From the NCBI RefSeq assembly GCF_014696315.1, contig NZ_JACJPX010000065.1, positions 1-46,400 of the forward strand: 46,400 nucleotides of DNA. The letters are read 5' to 3'. This document shows positions 16,823 through 25,947 of this stretch, one piece after another. Position numbers and translations under genes: made by a program. Every line of letters starts with the position of its first letter. Position 1 is the stretch's first letter. Below the pieces are notes generated by a model, which was given only the letters and a program-made list of their open reading frames with translations, had not been told where the DNA came from and did not search any database. This stretch comes from Calothrix membranacea FACHB-236 (GTDB lineage Bacteria; Cyanobacteriota; Cyanobacteriia; Cyanobacteriales; Nostocaceae).

Positions 16823-19084
16823 ATGGCTAATTTAGATACAAGAGAATGGTTACTGACTAATGGTTTGGGTAGTTTTGCAAGTGGAACGGTTTCGGATATC
16901 CGTACACGTACCTATCATGGTTGGTTATTTGCCGCTACAAACCCACCATCTGGCCGCACCCTGCTACTTTCGCACCTAGAAGCTAGCTTGGAAGTCGAAG
17001 GGAAAGTTGTACCCTTAGGGACAAATTATTGGGACAGTGGTCGAATTGAACCGACTGGCTACCAACTGTTGCGCTCTTTTGAGCTTAACCCAGTACCAAA
17101 ATGGGTTTGGGGTCAAGATAATTGGCAACTCAGTAGACAGTTAATTATGCCCTATGGGTTAGAGCAGGGGAGCATAGAAGCAGGGGGGCAGGGTAGAGAC
17201 GCGATTAAAGATGTAATTAAAGACGCGATTAATCACGTCTCTACAAGCACGGGGGAAAATTCTCTTCAATCCCCCTCATCCCCCACCTTATGCCATCGCC
17301 TGTTAATCCAGTATCGCTATGAAGGAAGGGAAGTAGGTATTTTAAGGCTGCGGCTGCTGATTGGCGATCGCGACTTTCACCACCAGCAAACTGCTTCTCC
17401 AGAATTACACTTCTCACAAGTGCTGTTACCCCAACAAGTTTGCTTGCAAGCGATAATGGGTGGACAATTTGGTACACCTTGGCATTTGCGTTGGACACAA
17501 GGAGAGTATCGAGCTGACGCGGTGTGGTACTGGAATTACCGATTGTTAGAAGAAACCAAGCGAGGATTAGGCGATCGCGAAGACCTGTATAGCCCTGGTT
17601 ACTTAACAGTGACTCTCCAACCAGGGGATTCTGTCACCCTAGAAGTCAGATTAGGTTTCCCCGATTTAAAATTAGCGCCTCTGACTGACGACACTTTTAT
17701 AGAAGCAATTGAAGCAGAACAAGAAAGACTTTCTCAGATTTTTGGCTGGGATATCGAGGGGATTGGGGATGAAGGAGATGAGGTAAGGGGGCAGGGAGCA
17801 GGGAGCAGGGGAGAAATAATTAATGGCAAACCCCAAACACCAAACACCAAACCCCCAATTACCAATTACCAATTACCCATTACCAATTACCCATTACCAA
17901 TTCCCAATGCCCCATGCCCCATTTTGCAACAACTATTAAAAGCCAGCGATCAGTTTATTGTCTATCGCGCTTCAATAGCTGGCCCTACTGTTATTGCTGG
18001 TTATCACTGGTTCAATGACTGGGGGCGGGATACTTTGCTAGCTTTACCAGGATTGGCACTAGTTACCAAACGCTTTGAACTAGCAAAGGGACTATTACGG
18101 ACGTTTGGGCATTACTGTCGGCAAGGTTTAATTCCTAATGCCTTTCCTGATGTTGGTGGTGAGCCTTTTTACAACAGTATTGATGCGGCGTTGTTGTGGA
18201 TTGAAACTCTAGGTTTATATTTAGAAGCTACTCAAGATTGGCAGTTTTTAGCAGAGCAATTTCCTGTAGTGCAGCAAATTCACAAAGCATTTGTCGGTGG
18301 CACTCGCTACAATATCCATGTTGATGCTACTGATGGGCTAGTTGGTTGGGATGCTCATGGTGTCGCCTTGACTTGGATGGATGCGGTAGTTGGCGGCGAA
18401 CCTGTGACTCCCCGACTGGGTAAGCCAGTGGAAATTAATGCTCTGTGGTACTCTGCCTTATGTTGGTTGAGTCAGTGGGCAGAACGCTTGAGCCAAATTC
18501 AAAATGGAAATTCTTCCGAACGTTTGGCGAAGCAAGCGCAACGTTACGCCCAGCAAGCACAAGAGGTAAAAAATTCTCTACAAAAGTTTTGGAATCCCAA
18601 ACTCAGCTATTTATATGACACTATTGAGCTAGACGATGGACGGAATTCTCAAATTAGACCAAATGCCGTTTTAGCACTGTCTTTACATCATTGTGGGTTT
18701 TCACAACAACAAGGGCGTGAGGTATTGGCGCTAGCAGCTTCCAGTTTGCTCACTCCCTATGGACTGCGGAGCCTTGCTCCCAGCGATCCGCAATATATTG
18801 GCAAATATCAAGGAACTCCAGAACAACGCGATCGCGCTTACCATCAAGGTACTGTTTGGAGTTGGCTGATTGGCCCGTTTATTCGTGCTTGGCAACGTTT
18901 TTATCCAGAAGCCGCACCACCTTTTGATTGGCAACCCCTATTGAAACACTTCTCATCTGATGCTTGTCTAGGCTCAATTTCCGAGATTTTTGATGGCGAT
19001 GAACCCCACATACCCAAAGGGGCGATCGCTCAAGCTTGGTCAGTTGCAGAAGTGATTCGCTATTTGCCTAAGTCTCTGGGTTGA
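16823..19084 (+). CDS. Glycogen debranching enzyme (amylo-alpha-1,6-glucosidase), with repeat insertions
   Basis: 753 aa. The N-terminal glycogen debranching domain (~5-300) begins REWLLTNGLGSFASGTVSDIRTRTYHGWL. The C-terminal (alpha/alpha)6 catalytic domain contains YHWFNDWGRDTLLALPGL (~394-411, catalytic acid region), LIPNAFPDVG, SIDAALLWIETL and YHQGTVWSWLIGPF. It hydrolyses alpha-1,6 branch points of glycogen. Two segments look foreign: ~115-157 (RDAIKDVIKDAIN region) and ~312-366 (PITNYQLPITNYPLPIPN region). Both are encoded by dispersed intergenic-type repeats and kept in frame. They fall in the N-terminal domain and at the domain junction, so activity is probably retained (inference). 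It partners glgC functionally. Confidence 0.95.
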   Translation: MANLDTREWLLTNGLGSFASGTVSDIRTRTYHGWLFAATNPPSGRTLLLSHLEASLEVEGKVVPLGTNYWDSGRIEPTGYQLLRSFELNPVPKWVWGQDNWQLSRQLIMPYGLEQGSIEAGGQGRDAIKDVIKDAINHVSTSTGENSLQSPSSPTLCHRLLIQYRYEGREVGILRLRLLIGDRDFHHQQTASPELHFSQVLLPQQVCLQAIMGGQFGTPWHLRWTQGEYRADAVWYWNYRLLEETKRGLGDREDLYSPGYLTVTLQPGDSVTLEVRLGFPDLKLAPLTDDTFIEAIEAEQERLSQIFGWDIEGIGDEGDEVRGQGAGSRGEIINGKPQTPNTKPPITNYQLPITNYPLPIPNAPCPILQQLLKASDQFIVYRASIAGPTVIAGYHWFNDWGRDTLLALPGLALVTKRFELAKGLLRTFGHYCRQGLIPNAFPDVGGEPFYNSIDAALLWIETLGLYLEATQDWQFLAEQFPVVQQIHKAFVGGTRYNIHVDATDGLVGWDAHGVALTWMDAVVGGEPVTPRLGKPVEINALWYSALCWLSQWAERLSQIQNGNSSERLAKQAQRYAQQAQEVKNSLQKFWNPKLSYLYDTIELDDGRNSQIRPNAVLALSLHHCGFSQQQGREVLALAASSLLTPYGLRSLAPSDPQYIGKYQGTPEQRDRAYHQGTVWSWLIGPFIRAWQRFYPEAAPPFDWQPLLKHFSSDACLGSISEIFDGDEPHIPKGAIAQAWSVAEVIRYLPKSLG
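17193..17245. repeat. Palindromic GACGCGATTA repeat inside the debranching-enzyme gene
   Basis: Copy of the GAGACGCGAT...CGCGTCTC family with three 12-bp units (GACGCGATTAAA, GATGTAATTAAA, GACGCGATTAAT) before CACGTCTCTAC. In frame it encodes the DAIK-DVIK-DAIN repeat. Confidence 0.75.
17757..17925. repeat. STRR mosaic inside the debranching-enzyme gene
   Basis: Tracts GGGGCAGGGAGCAGGGAGCA and CCAATTACCAATTACC, the same as intergenic patches at 15826-15892 and 19151-19217, read through in frame as ~55 residues with TNYQLPITNYPLPIPN. No stop codon or frameshift occurs. Confidence 0.8.
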
Positions 19085-19220
19085 GATTGGGGATTGGGGA
19101 CTGGGGACTGGGGACTGGGGACTGGGGATTGGGGAAAGGGAAAAGGAAAATTACCAATTACCAATTCACAATTACCAATTACCAATTCACAATTACCAAT
19201 TACCAATTCACAATTACCAA
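19085..19220. repeat. Tandem heptamer and 21-bp repeats
   Basis: GGGGACT heptamers (about five copies, 19088-19135), then three perfect copies of a 21-bp unit (ACCAATTACCAATTCACAAT plus T), about 19151-19217. They lie between convergent genes (debranching enzyme and map). Confidence 0.85.
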
Positions 19221-19229
19221 ACCCCCAAC

Positions 19230-20054
19230 TTAAACATTTGTGCGATCGGTCAAAATTTCATAGCCTGTTTCTGTGACTAATACTGTATGCTCAAACTGAG
19301 CTGACAAAGCATTATCCACAGTTACGGCTGTCCAGCGATCGGCTAAAGTACGTGTATGTTTAGAACCTGCATTTAAAATTGGTTCAATTGCCAATGTCAT
19401 ACCAGCGCGTAGTTTTACATTTGGCATTTCGCGGGTGCGGTAGTTGAACACTGATGGTTCTTCATGTAGGTTACGTCCTACGCCGTGCCCTGTGAATTCT
19501 TCAACTACAGTAAAGCCGTTCATTTTGACATGATCTTCAATTGCGCCAGCAATATCCATCAAGTAAACGCCTGCTTTAACTTGTTCAATACCTTTATAAA
19601 GGGCTTCTTCAGCTACGCAAATCAATTTAGCTGCTTCTGGGGTAACTTCACCAACGGCGATTGTAATGCAAGAGTCGCCATGAAAACCTTGGTAATAAGC
19701 ACCCGTATCTACCTTTAATACATCACCTGTACGGATTACTTTCTTAGCGCTAGGAATTCCATGTACAACTTCATTGTTGATACTCGAGCAAATAGAACCT
19801 GGGAAACCGTGATACCCTTTAAAGCTTGGTGTCGCACCCATTTCACGGATGCGTTTTTCCGCATGAGCATCCAAATCAGCTGTAGTCATTCCTGGCTCTA
19901 CTAGCTCAGAAATTTCTTTAAGTACAGTTGCCACTATTTTTGCTGATTGCCGCATGATATCTATTTCCCGCGGCGATTTAATTTCAATACCTCGGCGTTG
20001 TTTGGGAGGGTTCGGCTGTACTGTTTGCGAAAGTAAGTTACTGAGAATGTTCAT
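19230..20054 (-). CDS. map: Type I methionine aminopeptidase
   Basis: 274 aa. Removes N-terminal methionine from nascent proteins; cytoplasmic dinuclear metalloenzyme. All ligands of the pita-bread fold are visible with correct spacing: His98 (VVHGIP), Asp116 (KVDTGAY), Asp127 (GDSC), His190 ([13 protein letters not shown]), Glu224 (AIEPIL) and Glu255 ([11 protein letters not shown]). There is a ~20-residue N-terminal extension ([15 protein letters not shown]) before the catalytic core, usual in some cyanobacterial paralogues. Cyanobacteria often carry several map genes, so this need not be the only copy. It is convergent with the debranching enzyme across the repeat patch. Confidence 0.96.
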   Translation of the reverse strand: MNILSNLLSQTVQPNPPKQRRGIEIKSPREIDIMRQSAKIVATVLKEISELVEPGMTTADLDAHAEKRIREMGATPSFKGYHGFPGSICSSINNEVVHGIPSAKKVIRTGDVLKVDTGAYYQGFHGDSCITIAVGEVTPEAAKLICVAEEALYKGIEQVKAGVYLMDIAGAIEDHVKMNGFTVVEEFTGHGVGRNLHEEPSVFNYRTREMPNVKLRAGMTLAIEPILNAGSKHTRTLADRWTAVTVDNALSAQFEHTVLVTETGYEILTDRTNV

Positions 20055-20268
20055 GTGGGATTAAATAATGTTTGATGCTCTGTAGCTGAAGGTGAATTTT
20101 GTTCTAGCTTAGTTGAGAAATAATATCTATATTTAAATTAACTTATTTTTTTCTTTAGAATTTGCTACCTAGAATAAAGTGAGCTTACAACTAGGGAATC
20201 AGCTAAAAAATACTTTTATCTTGTGGTTGTGGATGCGATCGCTCGTGACGAAGCAAATGCCAATACCC

Positions 20269-20301
20269 AGATCCCCGACTTTTTCAAAAAGTCGGGGATC
20301 T
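20269..20301. terminator. Strong hairpin between cupredoxin and map genes
   Basis: Arms AGATCCCCGACTTTTT (20269-20284) and its perfect complement (20286-20301). It lies downstream of the minus-strand cupredoxin gene and probably terminates it. A close relative lies at 43544-43576, so it is also a dispersed repeat family. Confidence 0.7.
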
Positions 20302-20344
20302 AAATCCTGATCAAGTAACTCAAATTCTACTAGCTGAAAAAGTA

Positions 20345-20803
20345 TCAATTGCTAACAGTAATCTCACCAGTCATTCCCGCTTCTGCGTGTCCTGGAACAG
20401 TGCAACGCAGGCTATATTTTCCTGGCTTGAGAGGCACAAATACCCATTCGGCTGTTGCACCAGGTTTGAGTTCTACTTCGTGGATAGCTCCTTTAATTTC
20501 TACTTTGCCTGCTTCAACTTTTTGCGTCCAGATGCCATCGGCAAAATCTTTGGCAGTAAAATAGTGCTTTAGTTGACTAGGATTTGTCAGCCGAAGATTG
20601 TAGCGTTTTCCAGCTACAAATTCTAAGGTATTTGGCTCAAATTTTATTTCGTTAGCTGCATTTCCTAAACTCACAGGAATTTCTATAGCAGCTTGTTTTA
20701 GAACATCGCCAGAGATATTTGCTGCTAAGACTGGAGTTGTATTTATAACAGCAAAGCTTAGTATTAATACTAGTATGAAGTAAATGCGCTTAATTACTTG
20801 CAT
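20345..20803 (-). CDS. Cupredoxin domain-containing (plastocyanin-like) exported protein
   Basis: 152 aa from the ATG at 20803; an upstream in-frame TTG at 20812 is less likely. The N-terminal signal peptide MQVIKRIYFILVLILSFAVI ends near TTPVLAA, so it is exported to the periplasm or thylakoid lumen. The cupredoxin fold has candidate type 1 copper ligands: His in SQLKHYF, then Cys, His and Met in LRCTVPGHAEAGM, the order H...C-x(4)-H-x(4)-M. The sequence is not that of photosynthetic plastocyanin (it lacks its characteristic loops) and looks like the blue-copper-like proteins of unknown partner in cyanobacteria. A role in electron transfer or copper handling is inferred. Confidence 0.88.
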   Translation of the reverse strand: MQVIKRIYFILVLILSFAVINTTPVLAANISGDVLKQAAIEIPVSLGNAANEIKFEPNTLEFVAGKRYNLRLTNPSQLKHYFTAKDFADGIWTQKVEAGKVEIKGAIHEVELKPGATAEWVFVPLKPGKYSLRCTVPGHAEAGMTGEITVSN

Positions 20804-20922
20804 CTCAGGCAAATTGTTGATATTAATTCTGCATCTTAATCACAACCTGCAAGAAATTTTGAATAATTTTTGTAACTTTATCAAAGTTGCCTTTGCCCAT
20901 CCCCAGTCCCCAATCTGCAGCC

Positions 20923-23766
20923 CTAATGAATAGTATGATCTGCCAACACAGCTGGGCCAGCTGTTACCACAACAATTTTATCGGGGTGGAGTAATTCACG
21001 AGCAGCCTGATTAACTTGAAATAGGTTAACTTGCTGAATTTTATTAGTAAAAGAGCGCAGTTCCACTTCATCGAGTCCATAGACTTGATTCATGAGAATT
21101 TGTTTTGCTAATTCTTCTGGGTTTGCCAGTGAAACATTGTAGTTGCTGATCAGAGTCTGCTTTGCTGCTTCCAGTTCAGATGCGCTCACACCATACTGAT
21201 GAATTTGCTTTAATTGCTCATGAGTACTGGCGATCGCTTTATTAGTATCTTCTGGGCTGGTTTGCATTTCAATCCAAAATGTCCCAGCATTCTTGCCTAC
21301 CTTGAAGTAGCTATAAATTCCATAGGTTAAACCTTGGCGATCGCGCACTTCTGCTCCCAGCCTACTAGATAAGGTGTCGCCTCCCAAAATCTGATTCAAT
21401 ATTAAAGCTGCATAGAAGCGGGTATCTTGACGGTTAATGCCTGTGTAACCCATATAAGTAATAGCTTGGGCCTTACCTGGGAGGACTGAGTTAACACGCA
21501 CTACCTTTTCCGGCATTGATACTGGAGGATATTTTAAGCTTGGTGGTTCACCGCTAACTTTCCAACTACCAAACTCAGCTTCAATGAGCGATCGCACTTT
21601 TACAGGATCAAAATCTCCTACCAGTGCTAACACTGTAGTATCGGGACGATAATATTTTGCCTTAAACGCAATCACATCCTGACGCTTAATCCGCTGTAGG
21701 CTTTTTTCTGTTGGGTAAGTATGCAATGGATGGTTTTTCGGATAAATAGACTGAACAAAAGTTCTAATTGCTACTTCGTCAGGGTCATCTAAATCTAGTT
21801 TGAGGTTAGTCAAAGCTTGCTGGCGGTCTAATTCTAGCTCTGTTGCTGGGAATGTACTATTTTTAACTACATCTGCTAAGGTTTTTATCAGTACAGGCAA
21901 GTCGCCAGCTAAACTTTCACCCTCAATTCGCACACCTTCGCGATATGCTTCAAAATCTAGACTCGCACCTCTATCTTCTAAGGCTTTAGCAATTGCCAAA
22001 AAGTGCTTGGTTTTTGTACCATTCATCAAGTTATCTGCTACCAGCGATGCTAATCCGGCTTTATCTTCTGGATCAAATTCCATCCCTGCATTGATGTAAC
22101 CGCTGAGGGTAACTGTGGGGGTACTTTTATCAGGTAGTAGTAATAACTGCAAACCATTAGCCACAGTAAATTGTTGTGGTAGTTCGCGGGTGCTGAGATG
22201 TGTGGCTTCATCCACAGGCGGTAAGTACTTGATTACTTCCTGTGGTGCTAAAGGTGAACCAGGGGAAAATTTTTCTGTAGTTTGCGTGGATTGGATTTTG
22301 CTAGCAACTGCTTTTGTCTGCTTTTGGCTGGGTTCAAACCAGCCGACTGTACGTATTTCTGGTTTGAGATATTTATTCACTACAGCTACAACATCAGATG
22401 GATTCACTTTTCGGACACCATCCAAGTAGCGTTCTGTGTAGCGATAATCGCCAGTAGTAGTCTCATCATTACCCAATTGCATTGCTAGGTTGGTGAGATC
22501 GCGGTTACTTAAAATTACAGATGCTTCGAGTTGGGTTTTAGCTCTGTTAACTTCCTCAGATGTTACTCCTGTTTTTACGAGATTAGCGATCGCCTTATTC
22601 AACACTGCGTCAATTTTTGTCAAATTTTGCCTAGGAGCAGCAGTAACTAACAGTTCATACCAGCCAGACTCCCGTAAGCTAGAAACATAAGCACTGATGT
22701 CGTTAGCTAACCCTGATTCTACCAATGCTTGATAAAGGCGCGAACTTCGTCCTTCAGTCAAAATGTAATCCATCACTTGTAGCGCTGGTAGATCTGGGTG
22801 ATTCACATTTGGTAGGGGATAAATCACTTGCAAGAGTTTCCCTGCACCCGGTTCTCGCAGCACAATGGGACTGTTGACTGTTGACTGTTGACTGTTGACT
22901 GTTGACTCTTGTACAGACGCGATTGATCGCGTCTCCCCAACTGTTGACTGTTGACTCTTGGGTAATTTACCAAAGATTTCTTTTACTGTTTCTAAAGTTG
23001 AATCAGTTTGAAAATCACCGACAATCACCAAAATGGCATTGTCGGGAGTGTAAAATTCGCGGTAATACTCTTGTACCTGCGCGACTGTAAATTTTTCTAC
23101 ATCAGCCTGTGTACCACCAACAGGTAAACCGTATGCATGATTGGGAAAGGCTGCTTGCATGACGGCGCGATTGAGACGATATTCGGGACTATTTTCGTAA
23201 CCTTGTAGCTCAGAAATTACTACACGCTTTTCACTTTCTAGTTGTTCGGTATCAATGACAGCATTTTGCATCCGATCGGCTTCTAGAATTAAAAGTGATT
23301 TGAGCTTATTCCGTTCTACAGTACCGTAATATGCTGTTTGATCGTAGCTAGTAAAAGCATTTGAGTCGCTACCTAAAGCACTAAATAATCGCCCAAATTG
23401 AATAGGACGATTTTTAGTACCTTTAAACATCATGTGTTCCAACTGGTGAGCAATGCCATTTACACCTGGTTCTTCATTACGCGAACCCACCTTGTACCAC
23501 ACCTGCACAGTCACCACGGGTGCTGTATGCACTTCTTTTGTCAGCACCGTCAGGCCATTCTCTAGCAAAGTTTTGCGGACGTTGTCTGTCACTTTTATAG
23601 CTGTGGGTTTTTGTGCATTTACCATTGATTGATGATGTATCTGTTGGGACGCAAGCACCTGTTGATTATCAGCAGGTTTACCACTCAATAACAACACTGC
23701 AATCATCGAAAAAATCAACAGTAATAAAGGAAAACGATATCTATACAAGGTGGAAAACACAGACAT
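20923..23766 (-). CDS. M16 family (insulinase-like) zinc metallopeptidase
   Basis: 947 aa, two M16 halves. An N-terminal hydrophobic segment (~11-28) acts as a signal anchor, so it is probably periplasmic or membrane-attached. The inverted zinc motif HxxEH is seen as HQLEH (107-111) in GIAHQLEHMMFKGT; the third ligand Glu is probably E186 in RVVISELQGYEN. The C-terminal half (~540-940) is a second M16 module without the zinc motif, as usual for the noncatalytic clamshell. Around residues 271-300 the protein contains QQSTVNSPIV-type sequence encoded by a heptamer repeat and a palindromic repeat (22868-22960), absent from a normal M16 fold. The role is likely degradation of oligopeptides or signal and transit peptides (inference). 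Confidence 0.94.
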   Translation of the reverse strand: MSVFSTLYRYRFPLLLLIFSMIAVLLLSGKPADNQQVLASQQIHHQSMVNAQKPTAIKVTDNVRKTLLENGLTVLTKEVHTAPVVTVQVWYKVGSRNEEPGVNGIAHQLEHMMFKGTKNRPIQFGRLFSALGSDSNAFTSYDQTAYYGTVERNKLKSLLILEADRMQNAVIDTEQLESEKRVVISELQGYENSPEYRLNRAVMQAAFPNHAYGLPVGGTQADVEKFTVAQVQEYYREFYTPDNAILVIVGDFQTDSTLETVKEIFGKLPKSQQSTVGETRSIASVQESTVNSQQSTVNSPIVLREPGAGKLLQVIYPLPNVNHPDLPALQVMDYILTEGRSSRLYQALVESGLANDISAYVSSLRESGWYELLVTAAPRQNLTKIDAVLNKAIANLVKTGVTSEEVNRAKTQLEASVILSNRDLTNLAMQLGNDETTTGDYRYTERYLDGVRKVNPSDVVAVVNKYLKPEIRTVGWFEPSQKQTKAVASKIQSTQTTEKFSPGSPLAPQEVIKYLPPVDEATHLSTRELPQQFTVANGLQLLLLPDKSTPTVTLSGYINAGMEFDPEDKAGLASLVADNLMNGTKTKHFLAIAKALEDRGASLDFEAYREGVRIEGESLAGDLPVLIKTLADVVKNSTFPATELELDRQQALTNLKLDLDDPDEVAIRTFVQSIYPKNHPLHTYPTEKSLQRIKRQDVIAFKAKYYRPDTTVLALVGDFDPVKVRSLIEAEFGSWKVSGEPPSLKYPPVSMPEKVVRVNSVLPGKAQAITYMGYTGINRQDTRFYAALILNQILGGDTLSSRLGAEVRDRQGLTYGIYSYFKVGKNAGTFWIEMQTSPEDTNKAIASTHEQLKQIHQYGVSASELEAAKQTLISNYNVSLANPEELAKQILMNQVYGLDEVELRSFTNKIQQVNLFQVNQAARELLHPDKIVVVTAGPAVLADHTIH
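22868..22960. repeat. STRR plus palindromic repeat inserted in the M16 gene
   Basis: CTGTTGA heptamers (22870-22909, about five) and again at 22940-22959 flank a palindromic core (GACGCGATTGATCGCGTC, 22916-22933). Read in frame, they encode ~30 extra residues between the first M16 subdomains. Confidence 0.8.
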
Positions 23767-23909
23767 TGATTTTGCTGATACCCTGTAAACTAAGTTACAT
23801 TTTTTAGTATTGATGACTATAGTCTAATCTTTGCGCTCCATTGAACACCTACGCAAAACTACAGAGATGTGATATTTTATCAGCAAAAATCATCAATATA
23901 AAAGCGAAA

Positions 23910-24353
23910 TTAGTTGAGTTTTGCTAAAATCCGAATGAATTCCAAGGGTAATCCGTCATAATCTGCAATAAAAGCGACCTCATAGATGCGATCGCCTATC
24001 TGTTGTTGTGTAGGTTCTAAAAGCACCTTGAGAGGTTGAAATTGTTCTGGTTGGTTTTGGGCTGCTATTTTTAATTTTTCTTGTAAATTGTTGACCCAAC
24101 TAGGCAAGTCGGGAGTAATTTCTGTTAAATCAAATGAAAGATGATAGTAGCCCACATAATGCTCGTCTGCAAAAGCATCTGGGGCTGGTTTTGGTTCGGG
24201 AATTTGGATGAGTTCAATTCTGCCATTCAGTCCTTCCATCCAACAAGCTAGGGTGTAGCCTGTAGTGAAGCGTTCACAAACTGTAAACCCCAGTTGTTCA
24301 TAAAAGGCGATCGCTCGATGAATATTCGCAGTCCGAATAGAAGCGTGATGCAT
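23910..24353 (-). CDS. VOC family (glyoxalase/bleomycin-resistance-like) protein
   Basis: 147 aa from the ATG at 24353 (MHHASIRTANIHRAIAFYEQLGFTV). The frame stays open to 24392, but the 13 extra residues (MTNDPRQMTND...) come from a tandem repeat (ATTAGTCATTTGTC) and are probably not translated. The single VOC domain has the typical start HASIRTANIHRAIAFYEQLGF, an internal WMEGLNGRIELIQIPEP strand and a C-terminal YEVAFIADYDGLPLEFIRI. Metal ligand candidates are His near the start and Glu near the end. These proteins dimerise and act as lyases, dioxygenases or resistance proteins; the substrate cannot be told from the sequence. Confidence 0.85.
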   Translation of the reverse strand: MHHASIRTANIHRAIAFYEQLGFTVCERFTTGYTLACWMEGLNGRIELIQIPEPKPAPDAFADEHYVGYYHLSFDLTEITPDLPSWVNNLQEKLKIAAQNQPEQFQPLKVLLEPTQQQIGDRIYEVAFIADYDGLPLEFIRILAKLN

Positions 24354-24480
24354 AATTTTGTCATTAGTCATTTGTCTTGGGTCATTAGTCATTTGTCCTT
24401 GGGCGTTTGGTTTTTGTCATTTACTTCTCAGCAATGATCAATAACTCTTGACTAATAACTAATGACTAATGACTAATGGC
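24354..24480. repeat. Heptamer tandem repeats (ATTAGTC / ACTAATG)
   Basis: CATTAGTCATTTGTC appears twice (about 24363-24395), followed by ACTAATG heptamers (24449-24477). STRR material overlaps the N-terminus of the open VOC frame. Confidence 0.75.
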
Positions 24481-24483
24481 AAT

Positions 24484-24996
24484 TTACTCAAATAAACGGA
24501 AATAAGGGTAGCGTACAGGGACACCAGGCTCTTTTTCCAAATCAAAATTAATAACTTCCCAGCAGGGATCTTCTGTGGCTTCAGGGCTAAAGTCCACAGG
24601 TAAACCGTACAGCCTTGCTGAGGAATTTTCTGGCTGTCCAGAACGCCAAGGAGTGCTGCGTTCTAAATAGCCACTCATCAATTCCTGATAACGACGAGCG
24701 ATAATCACTCGCGTGGCTCGGAAACCTTGAGTATAGAGTTTGTCTAGTGCTTCGTGAATTTCAAACCGAATACCATCGGGATGGGTATGTTGCCGATACC
24801 ATTCACTATTCCACTTTCGCCAATGTCGTCCCGACTGTAAATGAATTAATTCTCCCGTTTTGGGATTAGCCTCGAACGCCCCATGACGCGGACACAAATA
24901 AGTATCTGTCAGTGTCAGCGCCGGAATTGTTTGGCGACAGTGGGGACACTGTATTTCTGGGCCAAATATTGGGTACTGCAAGCCTGGATTCATCAT
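24484..24996 (-). CDS. Conserved cyanobacterial zinc-ribbon protein (TIGR02652-like)
   Basis: 170 aa. The N-terminal zinc ribbon has Cys pairs IQCPHCRQTIP (CPHC, ~17-20) and, after ~15 residues, YLCPRHGAFEANP (Cys/His), suggesting one structural metal site. The rest is mixed alpha/beta with HTHPDGIRFEIHEALDKLYTQGFRATRVIIARRYQELM. I believe this is the cyanobacterial family annotated as TIGR02652 (from memory), function unknown. No membrane segment is seen. Two adjacent Met codons allow starts at 24996 or 24993. It is upstream of the VOC gene on the same strand, with the STRR patch between them. Confidence 0.75.
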   Translation of the reverse strand: MMNPGLQYPIFGPEIQCPHCRQTIPALTLTDTYLCPRHGAFEANPKTGELIHLQSGRHWRKWNSEWYRQHTHPDGIRFEIHEALDKLYTQGFRATRVIIARRYQELMSGYLERSTPWRSGQPENSSARLYGLPVDFSPEATEDPCWEVINFDLEKEPGVPVRYPYFRLFE

Positions 24997-25236
24997 GAAG
25001 TGCGTAGAAACATAATTTAGTCTTCACCAGCGCCAGTGGGTTGGATATTACACTTCGGCTCCACCACTTTGGTTTACCCGCTCACTGCTAAAAAGTCACT
25101 GACTGATGCAGGAACAGCATTCACTAGTGTCTTAATTCAGCATAGAAGCTTGACCCTGTGATATTCTGGTTTTTGCAACCAGCCCGAAATGTTGGAGTTG
25201 TTCCAGTGTTCCTGGGTACCATATTCATATTCTATC

Positions 25237-25764
25237 GTGTCTATCGCTTCTTACTGGCCATCTCCTGATTTTTCTCAAGCTGCCTTTGTTGCAGCCAATG
25301 CGAGCGTGATCGGTTCCGTAAACATAAGGGCAGGTGTGAGCATTTGGTATGGGGCAGTAGTCAGAGGCGATGTAGAACGCATTGATATTGGCGAATACAC
25401 GAATATACAAGATGGAGCTATTCTACATGGCGATCCTGGTTTTCCTACCATCTTAGAAGATCATGTGACCGTAGGACATCGTGCTGTGATACATTCTGCC
25501 TACATTGAGCGCGGCAGTTTGATTGGGATTGGTGCGATCGTGCTTAATGGGGTACGTGTCGGCACTGGTAGCATTATCGGTGCTGGCTCAGTAGTGACAA
25601 AGGATGTACCACCTTTGTCATTAGTCGTCGGCGTTCCCGGAAAAGTTGTGCGCCAATTATCAGACACCGAAGCTAAAGAATTAATCGAACACGCCGAACG
25701 CTACCAAAAATTAGCTTTAGTTCATGCTGGAAAGGGAACTGATATCGGGTTTACGCAAAAGTAA
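25237..25764 (+). CDS. Gamma-carbonic-anhydrase-like hexapeptide-repeat protein
   Basis: 175 aa if begun at the GTG at 25237 (SIASYWPSPDFSQAAFVAAN); the frame opens at an ATG at 25189, whose 16 extra residues look noncoding. Left-handed beta-helix hexapeptide repeats: AAFVAANASVIGSVNIRAGVSIWYGAVVRGDVERIDIG. Gamma-CA-type zinc histidines are present in order: one in ILHGDPG and two in VTVGHRAVIHSAYI (HxxxxH), as in CcmM N-terminal and YrdA-like proteins. A trimeric zinc or iron enzyme is expected; carbonic anhydrase activity is not assured. Downstream is psbY with its repeat frame. Confidence 0.9.
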   Translation: MSIASYWPSPDFSQAAFVAANASVIGSVNIRAGVSIWYGAVVRGDVERIDIGEYTNIQDGAILHGDPGFPTILEDHVTVGHRAVIHSAYIERGSLIGIGAIVLNGVRVGTGSIIGAGSVVTKDVPPLSLVVGVPGKVVRQLSDTEAKELIEHAERYQKLALVHAGKGTDIGFTQK

Positions 25765-25794
25765 TGGGATTGGGGATTGGGGATAAAGACTTTT

Positions 25795-25828
25795 TTGTAC
25801 AGACGCGATTCATCGCGTCTCTGTGACT
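25795..25828 (+). repeat. Palindromic repeat, left copy flanking psbY
   Basis: 34 bp, the exact reverse complement of 26166-26199. Core arms AGACGCGAT / ATCGCGTCT. It starts inside a T-run (25790-25796). Confidence 0.8.
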
Positions 25829-25947
25829 ATTGACCTAAATTGTAAATATTCTTTACACATGGGGCTGGAAAATTTGCCCACTTCAGCTAACAATAAAAAT
25901 GAGAGCAGTTGACAAAAGTTTAATTTATTTAACAGAGGGGTTCTAAT

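Noticed and set aside
19085-19220. CRISPR array
   Set aside because: Repeats are contiguous 7- and 21-bp units without unique spacers and there are no cas genes; they are STRRs.
22331-22350. tRNA-like TTCAAA T-arm (GGGTTCAAACC)
   Set aside because: Lies within the M16 coding sequence; no acceptor or anticodon arms can be drawn.
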